From NCBI RefSeq assembly GCF_920984665.1, contig NZ_CAKLBP010000003.1, positions 421,950 through 485,949 on the forward strand: 64,000 nucleotides of DNA, written 5' to 3'. The DNA comes from Pedobacter sp. Leaf170. Its GTDB lineage: Bacteria > Bacteroidota > Bacteroidia > Sphingobacteriales > Sphingobacteriaceae. Below the pieces are notes generated by a model that worked only from the letters and a program-made list of their open reading frames with translations, made no database searches and was not told the origin of the DNA. A program made the translations under genes and the position numbers. Shown here piece after piece: positions 36,275 to 44,701 of this stretch (its first letter is position 1; every line of letters begins with the position of its first letter).

Positions 36275-37228
36275 ATGAAATACACCGGAAGTGATATTTC
36301 TGTTGGTGCCTTATTTGGCTTTGTAATCGTTTTAACCCTGGTTGAAATGTATTTCAGCTATGCCCACGATAGAAAATTATATACCAAACGCGATACCTGG
36401 ACCAATATTTATTTAATGGTTACGGCAATTGTAATTAATTTAGGCATGAAAACTGCCACGTTCTTTTTATTAGAATATTGCTATCAATTCAGGCTTTTTC
36501 AAATCTCAAATATTTGGATTTATTGGGCCGTTTTAATCCTTGCACAAGATTTTCTATATTGGTTTTTACATACTGTTGGGCATTATGTGCGCTTCTTTTG
36601 GGCTATGCATGTAACGCATCATTCATCAGAGCATTTCAATTTAACAACAGGTTTCCGCTCTACAGTTTTCGAGCCATTGTATCGCGTTTTTTTCTACTTG
36701 CCTTTAGCTTTTATGGGTTTTACGGCGATGGATATCCTTTTTGCTTATCTGGTTACTCAAATATATGGTAATCTGGTTCATACACAGTATGATATCAAAT
36801 TTCCTAAATGGTATGAGTACGTTTTTGTAACGCCATCGCATCACCGTGTGCACCATGCAAGCAATGTTCGTTATTTAGATAAAAATATGGGTATGGTTCT
36901 AATCCTTTGGGATAGATGGTTTGGTACTTTTCAGGCAGAATTACCAGATGATAAAGTTAAATATGGACTAACTACGCAACCATCCGACACGGGACCGGTA
37001 AACATTATCTTTCACGAATTTATTGCCTTAAATGCAGATGTAAAAAAGGCACCGACTTTTTTGGATAAGGTGAAATACATCCTTAATCCGCCGGGATGGA
37101 GCCACGATGGAAGCACCAAAATTGCCAAAATTATGCAACAAGAATTGCGTGATGCAGAAAAATCAGCAAAAAATCAGAATTTTATAGATATTAACGAAGA
37201 GCAACGAACGCTAAGTTCTACAGGATAA
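36275..37228 (+). CDS. Fatty acid hydroxylase/sterol desaturase family membrane protein
   Basis: This 317-residue integral membrane protein has four to five hydrophobic spans and the di-iron histidine boxes: WFLHTVGHYVRFFWAMHVTH, THHSSEHFNLTTGFR, and SHHRVHHASN. Members hydroxylate or desaturate lipid chains using O2. Its start follows the aroB stop by one base, yet the functions are unrelated, so this may be simple co-transcription. The C-terminal tail is soluble and charged. Ends 6 bp before a strong terminator. Confidence 0.9.
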   Translation: MKYTGSDISVGALFGFVIVLTLVEMYFSYAHDRKLYTKRDTWTNIYLMVTAIVINLGMKTATFFLLEYCYQFRLFQISNIWIYWAVLILAQDFLYWFLHTVGHYVRFFWAMHVTHHSSEHFNLTTGFRSTVFEPLYRVFFYLPLAFMGFTAMDILFAYLVTQIYGNLVHTQYDIKFPKWYEYVFVTPSHHRVHHASNVRYLDKNMGMVLILWDRWFGTFQAELPDDKVKYGLTTQPSDTGPVNIIFHEFIALNADVKKAPTFLDKVKYILNPPGWSHDGSTKIAKIMQQELRDAEKSAKNQNFIDINEEQRTLSSTG

Positions 37229-37233
37229 CATGT

Positions 37234-37264
37234 AAACGGCTTGTATTTTACAAGCCGTTTTTTT
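37234..37264 (+). terminator. Intrinsic terminator after the aroB operon
   Basis: AAACGGCTTGTA (37234-37245) pairs perfectly with TACAAGCCGTTT (37249-37260) over 12 bp with a 3-nt loop, followed by a run of seven Ts in all (37258-37264). It starts 6 bp after the hydroxylase stop. Confidence 0.92.
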
Positions 37265-37645
37265 AGGATTGTCATGTTGCTTGTTAAGCCTGGTTAGCGG
37301 AATTGTCATATTGCCCACGATTTAAATCGTGGGTTATGTGCCAAGCAGCATAATTATTAGCATTTTTTTTCTCAGAGAATATTTTTCTTTTAAGATTTTG
37401 GAAATGAGTAGCTTTGTTCATTTGGCTCATTCAGCCCTGCTATTCATTCCCTGACTACCGCAGGCAGGCAATCTTTTAAAAACTTCTGTCATTCTCAGGA
37501 ACAGAATATGTAGGTTTCCTGCAATTTTAAAAGTATTTCCATTGCTATCAGGTTTAGCAACAAAGCATTTGGGCCTTTGGAAAAACCTGAACATCATCAT
37601 AATTCATTAAGATAATTCGTATTTTTGGTAAAAGTCGATTTTATT
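37265..37645. repeat. Repeat-bearing intergenic stretch with a 20-bp perfect palindrome
   Basis: This 381-bp stretch has no credible gene. It contains a perfect palindrome (37314-37333) with arms CCCACGATTT/AAATCGTGGG, a type I know from dispersed Bacteroidota repeats, and remnants such as GACTACCGCAGGCAGGCAAT (37452-37471). TATTTTTG (37619-37626) is a plausible -7 box for the toxin-antitoxin operon that follows. Confidence 0.6.
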
Positions 37646-37837
37646 ATGACAACATTAACCATACAAGTTAAGGATAACGACACTGAATTTCTTTTAGAGG
37701 TATTAAAAAGAATTGATGCAAAAATTATTCAAAATTCTAAAAAGCAAGAGTTGCTTGATGGAATTAAACAAGGCATACAAGAGGCCAGGGAAATTAAAAA
37801 TGGAAAAATTGCACCATTATCATTAAAAGATATATGA
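37646..37837 (+). CDS. Putative antitoxin of a type II toxin-antitoxin pair
   Basis: This 63-residue protein (start at ATG 37646, MTTLTIQVKDNDTEFLLEVL) has a short beta strand and two helices (LEVLKRIDAKIIQNSKKQEL, LDGIKQGIQEAREIKNGKI), like small antitoxins whose C-terminal tail wraps a RelE-fold toxin. No classical DNA-binding HTH is evident. Its end overlaps the toxin ORF start by four bases (ATGA), typical for coupled TA genes. Confidence 0.8.
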   Translation: MTTLTIQVKDNDTEFLLEVLKRIDAKIIQNSKKQELLDGIKQGIQEAREIKNGKIAPLSLKDI

Positions 37838-38160
37838 CAACGGGAATAAAAATAATCTATTCCCCTATTTTCATCAAAAAAGCAAAACAATTAAAAAAGA
37901 AACATCAATCATTAGTTAACGATTTAACTCAATTAGAATTAATACTTAAATCAGACCCAAAAACAGGCACTGACTTAGGGAATAGCGTTTTTAAAATAAG
38001 ACTTGCTGTAAAAAGTAAGGGTAAAGGAAAGAGTGGCGGTTATAGAGTAATAACCTATCTTCAGACCGAGAATGAAATCACAATGATTTACATTTATGAT
38101 AAATCTGAAGAAGCAACTATTTCAAAGAAAGATATTCAGAAAATTATCGACAGCCTCTAA
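37834..38160 (+). CDS. RelE/ParE-superfamily toxin
   Basis: This 108-residue basic protein has the RelE/ParE order: IKIIYSPIFIKKAKQLKKKH (first strand and helices), GNSVFKIRLAVKSKGKGKSG (mid strands), GYRVITYLQTENEITMIYIY and a final helix KKDIQKIIDSL. RelE-type members cut mRNA in the ribosome A site and ParE-type members inhibit gyrase; the Lys-rich segment and KSGGYRVI pattern fit the former better, but this is uncertain. It overlaps the antitoxin gene by four bases. Confidence 0.85.
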   Translation: MTTGIKIIYSPIFIKKAKQLKKKHQSLVNDLTQLELILKSDPKTGTDLGNSVFKIRLAVKSKGKGKSGGYRVITYLQTENEITMIYIYDKSEEATISKKDIQKIIDSL

Positions 38161-38238
38161 TAACCATTAAATCTTCATTTCATACCCAACACCAAAACGG
38201 TATAAATGAAAAAAAATAAAAATATTTTCATTTTCCTA

Positions 38239-38268
38239 TTGACAAATTAAATTTTGTTATTACATTTG
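38239..38268 (+). promoter_or_regulatory. Bacteroidota-type promoter of the pheA leader
   Basis: TTG at 38239-38241 and TACATTTG at 38261-38268 are separated by exactly 19 bp, matching the Bacteroidota consensus TTG-N19-TAnnTTTG. The transcript should begin a few bases after 38268, about 12-15 nt before the leader ORF start at 38287. Confidence 0.75.
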
Positions 38269-38286
38269 GCTCAAGCAAAAACAAGA

Positions 38287-38349
38287 ATGAAATTATTCAA
38301 CACATATTACTTTGGTTACTTTTACTATTTTAGTAAGAGCCGGGGCTAA
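38287..38349 (+). CDS. Aromatic-rich leader peptide of the pheA attenuator
   Basis: This 20-codon ORF encodes MKLFNTYYFGYFYYFSKSRG, with five Tyr and four Phe in 20 residues, nine of them in codons 4-15. It sits between a strong promoter and an intrinsic terminator ahead of pheA, the classical position of an attenuation leader peptide. When Tyr- or Phe-tRNA is short the ribosome should stall in this run. The last codons (38339-38347, GCCGGGGCT) are complementary to the 5' arm of the terminator, so a ribosome reaching the stop codon would mask the antiterminator. It is too short for homology, so the call rests on composition and context. Confidence 0.88.
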   Translation: MKLFNTYYFGYFYYFSKSRG

Positions 38350-38384
38350 TATGCAAAAAGATATATAACAATATTAAAATGTAT

Positions 38385-38417
38385 AAAAAAGTCCCGGCAA
38401 ACAGCCGGGACTTTTTT
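38385..38417 (+). terminator. Attenuator terminator in front of pheA
   Basis: AAAAAAGTCCCGGC (38385-38398) pairs with GCCGGGACTTTTTT (38404-38417) around a 5-nt loop, and the right arm ends in six Ts. It stops only 13 nt before the pheA start codon at 38431. The alternative pairing of its 5' arm (38390-38398) with 38339-38347 gives nine pairs, including one G:U, and would prevent the terminator. Confidence 0.9.
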
Positions 38418-38430
38418 GTTTTACGCAAAA

Positions 38431-39264
38431 ATGGAAACGACAAAACGAGTAGCAATTCAAGGTATTAAAGCATCTTTTCATGAAGAAGCAGCCTACAAAT
38501 TTTTCGGTAAGGAAATCGAAACTGTAGAATGCAATTCTTTTAAAGAAACCTGCGATAAACTGGAAAAAAACGATGCAGATTTCGTTGTAATGGCGATTGA
38601 AAATTCTATCGCAGGTAGCTTATTGCCAAATTATACCTTAATTCGCGACTATGGCTTTTCTGTTGTTGGAGAAGTTTACCTTCCTATTCAACTGCACTTA
38701 CTGGCATTGCCAGGGGTAAAATTCGAAGACATCAAAATCGTAACCTCACATCCTATCGCTATTCGTCAATGCATCGATTTCTTTTACGATTATCCGCACA
38801 TTAAAATTGTAGAAAGTAACGATACTGCAGCTTGTGCAAAACGTATTCAAGAAGAAAAACTTACTGATACAATGGCTATTGCAAACAACTTAGCAGCAGA
38901 ACTTTACGGTTTAAACATTCTAGAACGTCGAGTAGAATCAAATAAAAAAAATTACACACGCTTTCTTATCCTTAAAAAGGATAAAACAGATGAAGGCAAA
39001 AAAATAAACAAAGCATCAATTTGCTTTCAGGTTGGCCATAAAGCTGGTTCACTTGCAACCGTATTAAATATCTTCGCAGAACAAGAAGTAAGCTTAACAA
39101 AAATACAATCTATGCCTGTGTTAGGTAAACGAAACGAATATTATTTTTACGTTGACTTAGAATGGCCGAGTACAGAAAAATATGATAAAGCTGTTAGAAA
39201 AGCATTAAAATACACTTCGAATTTCAATATACTCGGCGAATATCAAAAGAACGATAAAGTATGA
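38431..39264 (+). CDS. pheA: Prephenate dehydratase with ACT domain
   Basis: This 277-residue enzyme converts prephenate to phenylpyruvate in Phe synthesis. I use ATG 38431 (METTKRVAIQG); the TTG further upstream lies in the terminator T-tract. The catalytic domain (about 1-185) has VMAIENSIAGSLLPNY, KIVTSHPIAIRQC and the KKNYTRFLIL motif with the catalytic Thr. A C-terminal ACT domain (about 195-275) contains GHKAGSLATVLNIF and LTKIQSMPV; the usual Phe-binding ESRP reads QSMP, so feedback control may differ from the enterobacterial type. It is the first structural gene of an aromatic cluster behind a Tyr/Phe attenuator. Confidence 0.95.
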   Translation: METTKRVAIQGIKASFHEEAAYKFFGKEIETVECNSFKETCDKLEKNDADFVVMAIENSIAGSLLPNYTLIRDYGFSVVGEVYLPIQLHLLALPGVKFEDIKIVTSHPIAIRQCIDFFYDYPHIKIVESNDTAACAKRIQEEKLTDTMAIANNLAAELYGLNILERRVESNKKNYTRFLILKKDKTDEGKKINKASICFQVGHKAGSLATVLNIFAEQEVSLTKIQSMPVLGKRNEYYFYVDLEWPSTEKYDKAVRKALKYTSNFNILGEYQKNDKV

Positions 39265-39359
39265 TAGCGTTACGATTTTAGATTTACGAATTACAACTCC
39301 ATAATTAAGCAGTACAACAATTAAACAATCGAATTATAAAATATTACAAGCCATAAATC

Positions 39360-40499
39360 ATGAAACTTAATTTAAACATCCAACCTTTAAACACATGGTT
39401 AAACGTTAACAACGAACCATTAATTATCTCTGGTCCTTGCAGTGCAGAAACTGAAGAGCAATTATTAACTACAGCACATTTATTAGCTGCAACTGGTAAA
39501 GTTTCAGTTTTAAGAGCCGGCATCTGGAAACCACGTACTCGTCCGGGAGAATTTGAAGGTATTGGAAGCATTGGTTTAGAGTGGTTAAAACGTGCTAAAG
39601 CAGAAACCGGTTTACCAACTGCTGTTGAGGTTGCAAATGCAAAACACGTTGAAGAGGCATTAGCTGCTGGTGTTGATATCCTTTGGATTGGTGCTCGTTC
39701 TACAGTAAACCCATTTACAGTTCAGGAAATTGCTGATGCTTTAAAAGGTCACGATATTCCGGTATTAATTAAAAACCCGGTTAACCCTGATTTACAGTTA
39801 TGGATTGGTGCAATCGAGCGTATCAATGGGGCAGGAATTACTAAAATTGGAGCAATACACCGTGGTTTCTCTTCATTTGAGAAAAGCTCTTTCCGTAACG
39901 AACCAATGTGGGAAATGGCTATTCAACTGAAAACTTTATGCCCTGAATTGCCAATCATAAACGACCCAAGTCACATTTGTGGTAACCGTGAGTTGATTCC
40001 TTACATCTCTCAAAAAGCTTTGGATTTAGACATGCAAGGTTTGATGATTGAATCTCACGTTGACCCATCAGTTGCCTGGACAGATGCTAAACAACAAGTT
40101 ACGCCGGCAGCTTTAGCTGAATTAGTTGACCGCTTAACAGTTCGTGAACCTGAAGCACCAAATGAAGCTTTCGCTGATAAATTAGCTGATTTGCGTAAGA
40201 ACATTGATAAAATTGATGATATCTTATTACAAAAATTAGCTGAACGTATGGCTATTGTAGAAAAAATAGGAGAATTTAAACGCGATAATCAGGTAACGAT
40301 TTTACAAGTTAACCGTTGGGATGCCATCATTAAAAAAGGTCACGCTTTTGCAAAAGCTTTAAAATTAGATTTAAACTTTACCGAGAAATTTTTAGAATTG
40401 GTACACGGCGAATCTATTCGTAAACAAACTGAAATTATGAATGCTGGCAAAGCTGAAAAAGGAATTGCTGCAGAACAACATACAGAAGTTAGTAAATAA
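39360..40499 (+). CDS. Bifunctional DAHP synthase/chorismate mutase
   Basis: This 379-residue fusion has an N-terminal type I-beta DAHP synthase (about 1-260; PLIISGPCSAETEEQLLTTA, LRAGIWKPRTRPGEFEGIG, LIKNPVNPDL, INDPSHICGNR) and a C-terminal AroQ-type chorismate mutase (about 280-365; LRKNIDKIDDILLQKLAERM, VEKIGEFKRDNQ). It joins erythrose-4-phosphate and PEP in the first shikimate step, and rearranges chorismate to prephenate, the substrate of the upstream pheA product. Such fusions are standard in Bacteroidota. The 95-bp gap after pheA shows no terminator, so the attenuator probably controls this gene too. Confidence 0.95.
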   Translation: MKLNLNIQPLNTWLNVNNEPLIISGPCSAETEEQLLTTAHLLAATGKVSVLRAGIWKPRTRPGEFEGIGSIGLEWLKRAKAETGLPTAVEVANAKHVEEALAAGVDILWIGARSTVNPFTVQEIADALKGHDIPVLIKNPVNPDLQLWIGAIERINGAGITKIGAIHRGFSSFEKSSFRNEPMWEMAIQLKTLCPELPIINDPSHICGNRELIPYISQKALDLDMQGLMIESHVDPSVAWTDAKQQVTPAALAELVDRLTVREPEAPNEAFADKLADLRKNIDKIDDILLQKLAERMAIVEKIGEFKRDNQVTILQVNRWDAIIKKGHAFAKALKLDLNFTEKFLELVHGESIRKQTEIMNAGKAEKGIAAEQHTEVSK

Positions 40500-40614
40500 G
40501 GTTAAGGGTTGAAATGCTTAAGGTAGAGGGTTTCAAGTCCAAAGCTTAAAGACCATCTCGTTGCGAGACATTTTTCGCAACAAATCATAATATTAAAATA
40601 TCAGCTCACTGTAA

Positions 40615-40647
40615 AGCCCTTCCCTCCGGGGAGGGTTGGGTGGGGCT
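40615..40647. repeat. GC-rich REP-like hairpin between aromatic genes
   Basis: The core CCCTCC-GG-GGAGGG hairpin is flanked by CCCTT and TTGGGTGGGGC. The block is far more GC-rich than its surroundings. Similar CCCTCCGGGGAGGG-type elements are common intergenic repeats in Bacteroidota. It lies 14 bp before the aroA start and could lower or separate expression of aroA and aroC. Confidence 0.6.
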
Positions 40648-40660
40648 AAAACAGAATACC

Positions 40661-41929
40661 ATGTCAAAAAACGCCTTAGTTTCTTTTAAAGGAGCCAAGA
40701 ATATTAATACGGAAATCCAACTAACAGGCTCCAAAAGCGAATGCAATAGAGCATTGATTATTAGTGCTTTAAGCAAAAAGCTAGTACAAGTTAAAAACTT
40801 ATCAAATGCTGCCGATACGGTAACGTTGAATGGCATTCTTAATATTTTAGAGGATGAATTAGAAGTAGAGATTCAAGAATCACAAACTGTTGATGTTGGC
40901 CCGGCCGGAACAGCCATGCGTTTTCTTTCTGCTTATCTTTCTGCTAAAAACGGTAATTTTCTATTAACCGGAACTGAACGTATGAAACAGCGTCCGATTG
41001 GAATTTTAGCAGAAGCTTTAAAAACCATCGGGGCAGATATTTCTTACGCAGAGGCTGAGGGCTTTCCTCCATTAAATATTGTTGGCCCGCTAAATCAAAA
41101 AACTGCTGAAGTTAAAATCAAAGGCGATATCAGCAGTCAATATATTTCGGCATTGTTGATGATTGCACCGGTTTTACCTGAAGGTTTAACGTTAGAAATT
41201 GAAGGAGAATTAACCTCAAAGCCATACGTAGACATGACTTTGGATATGTTAGCCGAAGTAGGCATTGAACATACATGGAGTGGAAATTCGATTTCTATAA
41301 AACCTCAGTCTTTTAAGCCTGGAATTTTAGTTGTAGAGCCTGATTGGAGTGCTGCATCTTATTGGTATAGTATTGCTGCTTTGGCAGATGAAGCTAAAAT
41401 CAATTTACCAGCATTGAAAGAAAAAAGCTTGCAAGGCGATAGCCAGATTAAAAAAATCATGAAGATTTTTGGTATTGCAACAGAAAAAACCGAAACAGGA
41501 ATTTCCATAAGCAACTTGGGCTTGGCATTAGAAACCAATCAGGTTTTGGATTTAAAAACTTGTCCGGATTTAGCACAAACCATTATTGTGATCGCAGCTG
41601 CTTTGGGTAAAAATATGTCGTTTACCGGACTTGAAACTTTAAAAATTAAAGAAACAGATAGAATAGCCGCCTTGCAAAACGAATTGGCTAAAATTGGTGT
41701 TACTTTAACGGAAGATAATTTAGTTTATACTTTAAATACAGATGAACTTCATTTCCCTGAAAAAATTACCATTGCAACTTACGAAGACCACCGTATGGCG
41801 ATGGCCTTTGCCCCGCTTGCATTACTAATCAACGAAGTTGAAATTGAAGAAATGCAGGTTGTAGAAAAATCTTATCCTTATTTTTGGGAGGATTTGAAAA
41901 AAGCAGGGTTCTCAGTAGAAAGTATTTAG
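40661..41929 (+). CDS. aroA: 3-phosphoshikimate 1-carboxyvinyltransferase (EPSP synthase)
   Basis: The start is ATG 40661 (MSKNALVSFKG; 422 residues), since the seven codons open upstream lie within the repeat. The two-domain inside-out barrel signatures are present: GSKSECNRALIISALSK, VGPAGTAMRFLSAYL, ERMKQRPIGILAEAL, EPDWSAASYWY, KETDRIAALQNEL and YEDHRMAMAFAPLAL. It transfers enolpyruvate from PEP to shikimate-3-phosphate, the sixth shikimate step. It lies between the DAHP synthase fusion and aroC in the same direction. Confidence 0.96.
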   Translation: MSKNALVSFKGAKNINTEIQLTGSKSECNRALIISALSKKLVQVKNLSNAADTVTLNGILNILEDELEVEIQESQTVDVGPAGTAMRFLSAYLSAKNGNFLLTGTERMKQRPIGILAEALKTIGADISYAEAEGFPPLNIVGPLNQKTAEVKIKGDISSQYISALLMIAPVLPEGLTLEIEGELTSKPYVDMTLDMLAEVGIEHTWSGNSISIKPQSFKPGILVVEPDWSAASYWYSIAALADEAKINLPALKEKSLQGDSQIKKIMKIFGIATEKTETGISISNLGLALETNQVLDLKTCPDLAQTIIVIAAALGKNMSFTGLETLKIKETDRIAALQNELAKIGVTLTEDNLVYTLNTDELHFPEKITIATYEDHRMAMAFAPLALLINEVEIEEMQVVEKSYPYFWEDLKKAGFSVESI

Positions 41930-42000
41930 TAAAAAGTATAAAGACTGGGAGTGTAAATCTCAATCAATCATTCAAAAATCAATTATTCACTCAATAAAAT

Positions 42001-43098
42001 ATGGCAGGCAACTCTTTCGGACAATTATTTCGCATAACCACCTTTGGCGAATCTCATGGTGTAGCCATTGGGGTAATTATTGATGGTTGCCCGGCAAAAT
42101 TAGATATTGACATGGATTTTATTCAGTCAGAATTGGATAAACGTAAACCTGGTCAATCTAAAATTACCACGCAGAGGAAAGAAAGCGATACCGTTCAAAT
42201 CTTATCTGGTATTTTCGAAGGAAAAAGTACCGGCACGCCTATCGCTTTGCTAATTCCAAATGAAGACCAACGCTCTAAAGATTATGGTCATAATGTTGAT
42301 GTTTACCGCCCTAGCCACGCAGATTACGTGTACGACGCAAAATATGGCATACGCGATCATCGCGGTGGCGGACGTTCTTCTGCCCGTGAAACTGCCGCCC
42401 GTGTAGCTGCAGGCGCAATAGCTAAGCTATTTTTAAAACAACAAGGCATCGAAATTTTTGCCCACGTAACTTCAGTCGGAACTATTGAGGCACCTAATTT
42501 AGAAAGTAACGATTTATCAGCTTTGCTGGATATTAGAGAAGAAAATATTGTACGATGTGCAGACCCTGCAACAGCGCATGAAATGATTGAGTTTATCGAT
42601 TCGGTTAGAAAAGATGGCGACACTGTTGGTGGTAAAATTGGCTGTGTAATTAAAGGCTGCCCTGCCGGTTTAGGTGAGCCTGTTTTTGATAAATTACATG
42701 CCGATTTAGGTAAGGCAATGTTAAGCATTAATGCTGTTCACGGTTTTGAATATGGCTCTGGTTTCGCCGGAAGTGAACTCAGAGGTTCTCAACACAATGA
42801 TATTCCTCAACCAAAAGCAGCAGATTCAAAAGTATTTAAAACCACCACAAATTTTGCAGGGGGTATTTTAGGTGGTATTTCCAATGGAATGGATATTACC
42901 TTTAAAGTTGCCTTTAAGCCGGTTGCTACAATTATGCATAATCAGCAAACCATTAATGCTGCCGGCGAAGCCTCTGAAATTAAAGGTAAAGGCCGCCACG
43001 ACCCTTGTGTGGTGCCGAGAGCTGTAGTAATTGTAGAGGCAATGGCTGCTTTGGTTTTAGCGGATCAGTTTTTGAGAAATAAAGTAAGTGTAGTTTAG
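42001..43098 (+). CDS. aroC: Chorismate synthase
   Basis: This 365-residue enzyme makes chorismate from EPSP with reduced FMN as cofactor. Signatures: [75 protein letters not shown] and [20 protein letters not shown]. It is the last gene of the aromatic cluster. Together with the DAHP synthase fusion, aroA and aroB it covers four of seven common-pathway steps; aroD/Q, aroE and aroK are not in the window. Confidence 0.97.
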   Translation: MAGNSFGQLFRITTFGESHGVAIGVIIDGCPAKLDIDMDFIQSELDKRKPGQSKITTQRKESDTVQILSGIFEGKSTGTPIALLIPNEDQRSKDYGHNVDVYRPSHADYVYDAKYGIRDHRGGGRSSARETAARVAAGAIAKLFLKQQGIEIFAHVTSVGTIEAPNLESNDLSALLDIREENIVRCADPATAHEMIEFIDSVRKDGDTVGGKIGCVIKGCPAGLGEPVFDKLHADLGKAMLSINAVHGFEYGSGFAGSELRGSQHNDIPQPKAADSKVFKTTTNFAGGILGGISNGMDITFKVAFKPVATIMHNQQTINAAGEASEIKGKGRHDPCVVPRAVVIVEAMAALVLADQFLRNKVSVV

Positions 43099-43134
43099 GC
43101 TACAGGCTAATATTGTAATACTTTTAAGCAACTT

Positions 43135-43270
43135 GTCATCCTGAGCTTGTCGAAGAACTTTTATATTATTAACCATCATTTCAAGCGAAGCCGAGAAATC
43201 TTTAAATTATGTTTAGCAAATTTCAAACATTCCTCCATTCCGTTGTGCTCCAGTCGAAATGACGATGACA
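43135..43270. repeat. REP-like intergenic element
   Basis: The element opens with GTCATCCTGAGCTTGTCGAA (43135-43154) and ends near TGTGCTCCAGTCGAAATGAC (43243-43262); both ends are forms of a very common dispersed bacterial repeat (CATCCTGAGC / GTCGAAATGACG). It fills the gap between aroC and the DUF1684 gene. It also makes an open frame upstream of that gene, which should not be taken as coding. Confidence 0.75.
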
Positions 43271-43281
43271 AAATAAAAATC

Positions 43282-43893
43282 ATGAGAAAACTTCTCCCTA
43301 TCCTACTACTCTTCATCAGCATAAATACTTCTGCTCAAAATTATGCGGAGCAAATTGCAAAACACCGTGAAAATTATAGGCAAGATTTTATTAAGGAAAG
43401 CAATTCTCCATTAAAAGAAACTGATTTAGCGAACCTTCATTTTTATGATGCTGACCGTAATTATAAAGTTTTAGCAAATGTTGAACTTTTAAAAAATGAA
43501 AAGATTTTTAAAATGCCAACTTATGATGGAACAAGTAAAGAATTTTATCGCTTTGCGAAAATAAGCTTCGATTTGAACGGCAAACAAATTATATTGACGC
43601 TCTACAAAAACGTGGCCTTGGCTGGCAATCCGATTTATAAAGACTTACTTTTCTTGCCTTTTACTGATGAAACCAATAATCAGGTAACCTATGGAGGTGG
43701 ACGCTACATTGATTTAAGTTCAAAAGAGATTGTAGATAATAAAATTGAAGTCGACTTTAATAAAGCCTATAATCCGTATTGCGCCTATAGTGATGGGTAC
43801 CGTTGCCCCGTACCGCCGGCAGAAAATGATTTACAAATTGAAATAAAGGCTGGAGAAAAACTTTATACTGGAGAAAAAAAGCACAGGAATTAA
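43282..43893 (+). CDS. DUF1684 family secreted protein
   Basis: The start is ATG 43282, giving 203 residues with a signal peptide (MRKLLPILLLFISINTSAQ); the extra 45 codons open upstream are repeat sequence. Family features: LHFYDADRNYKVLANVELLK, RFAKISFDLNGKQIILTLYK, LFLPFTDETNNQVTYGGGRY and DFNKAYNPYCAYSDGYRCPV with the conserved Cys pair. DUF1684 proteins are widespread and have no established activity. It seems to be a single-gene unit; a few bases after its stop lies the promoter of the LytTR regulator. Confidence 0.88.
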   Translation: MRKLLPILLLFISINTSAQNYAEQIAKHRENYRQDFIKESNSPLKETDLANLHFYDADRNYKVLANVELLKNEKIFKMPTYDGTSKEFYRFAKISFDLNGKQIILTLYKNVALAGNPIYKDLLFLPFTDETNNQVTYGGGRYIDLSSKEIVDNKIEVDFNKAYNPYCAYSDGYRCPVPPAENDLQIEIKAGEKLYTGEKKHRN

Positions 43894-43938
43894 GCTGAAA
43901 TAAACCACTTAAGGCAATTTTATAATCGTATTAATAGT

Positions 43939-43946
43939 TATCTTTG
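43939..43946 (+). promoter_or_regulatory. -7 box of the LytTR regulator promoter
   Basis: TATCTTTG matches TAnnTTTG and lies 19 bp before the start codon at 43966. The -33 position (43918-43920) reads TTT, near the TTG consensus. Confidence 0.45.
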
Positions 43947-43965
43947 GATTTCACATCCCCATACA

Positions 43966-44700
43966 ATGTATAACTGTTTAATAGTAGATGATAACGAGAT
44001 AGAACGTGATGCGATTACTATGCACCTCGGTAAAATCCCTAATTTAAATATCGTTTCAATCTGTAAGGATGGTGTAGAGGCAGTTGACATCATAAACAAA
44101 AATCAAATTGACATCGTTTTTTCGGATATAAATATGCCCGAACTTTCTGGTACATCTCTGTTAAAAACACTTAAAAACAAACCAGTATTTATTTTTATAA
44201 CTTCTCATAACGAATACGCAGCAGAAAGTTTTGATTTAGATGCCATTGATTTTGTGGTAAAACCAGCAACTTTCGAAAGATTGCTAAAATCTGCAAATAA
44301 AGCGATTGAATACATTGAACTTAGAAAAGCTGCCAGTTTTGTAAAAAGCGATATTAAACAAGAGGATGAATACTTTTTTTTTAGAGAAACTAAAGGAATA
44401 ACAAAGTTGAAATATAGCGATGTTATTTATATGGAAAGCATGGGCGATTTCTCGAAGATTTACACTGCTGATGACAAACACATTATTTTAGTAGGTCTTA
44501 AAAATCTTGAAAAGCAACTTCCAAATCAATTTATGAGGGTTCATAAACAATATATTATCAATACAAATGCAATTTGTACCCTAACTACACATGAGGTTCA
44601 TTTAGAACACAAATATATTGTACCTGTTAGTGCCGCTGCAAAGCAGGAATTGCTGGAAAACGTTATTGAGAAAAAAACACTTTCGCGATTTAAAAAATAG
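43966..44700 (+). CDS. LytTR-family response regulator
   Basis: This 244-residue protein has a receiver domain (about 1-120; CLIVDDNEIERDA, phosphoacceptor Asp in VFSDINMPELSG, Lys in DFVVKPATFERLL) and a C-terminal LytTR DNA-binding domain (about 140-240; ITKLKYSDVIYMESMGDFSK, MRVHKQYIINTNAI). It probably acts with the TPR histidine kinase encoded convergently one base away, although such regulators in Bacteroidota usually pair with LytS-type kinases lacking HisKA. Orientation is tail-to-tail, so the two genes are not co-transcribed. Confidence 0.92.
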   Translation: MYNCLIVDDNEIERDAITMHLGKIPNLNIVSICKDGVEAVDIINKNQIDIVFSDINMPELSGTSLLKTLKNKPVFIFITSHNEYAAESFDLDAIDFVVKPATFERLLKSANKAIEYIELRKAASFVKSDIKQEDEYFFFRETKGITKLKYSDVIYMESMGDFSKIYTADDKHIILVGLKNLEKQLPNQFMRVHKQYIINTNAICTLTTHEVHLEHKYIVPVSAAAKQELLENVIEKKTLSRFKK

Positions 44701-44701
44701 C

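Noticed and set aside
37314..37333. Palindrome as a CRISPR or attachment site
   Set aside because: It is a single perfect palindrome without spaced copies or an integrase gene nearby, so a dispersed repeat is the better reading.
42357..42728. 123-codon open frame antisense to aroC
   Set aside because: It mirrors the strongly conserved aroC frame, has no start context or family resemblance, and aroC is certain.
43147..43281. N-terminal extension of the DUF1684 protein
   Set aside because: The codons lie within a dispersed REP-like repeat, and the internal ATG 43282 gives a proper signal peptide.
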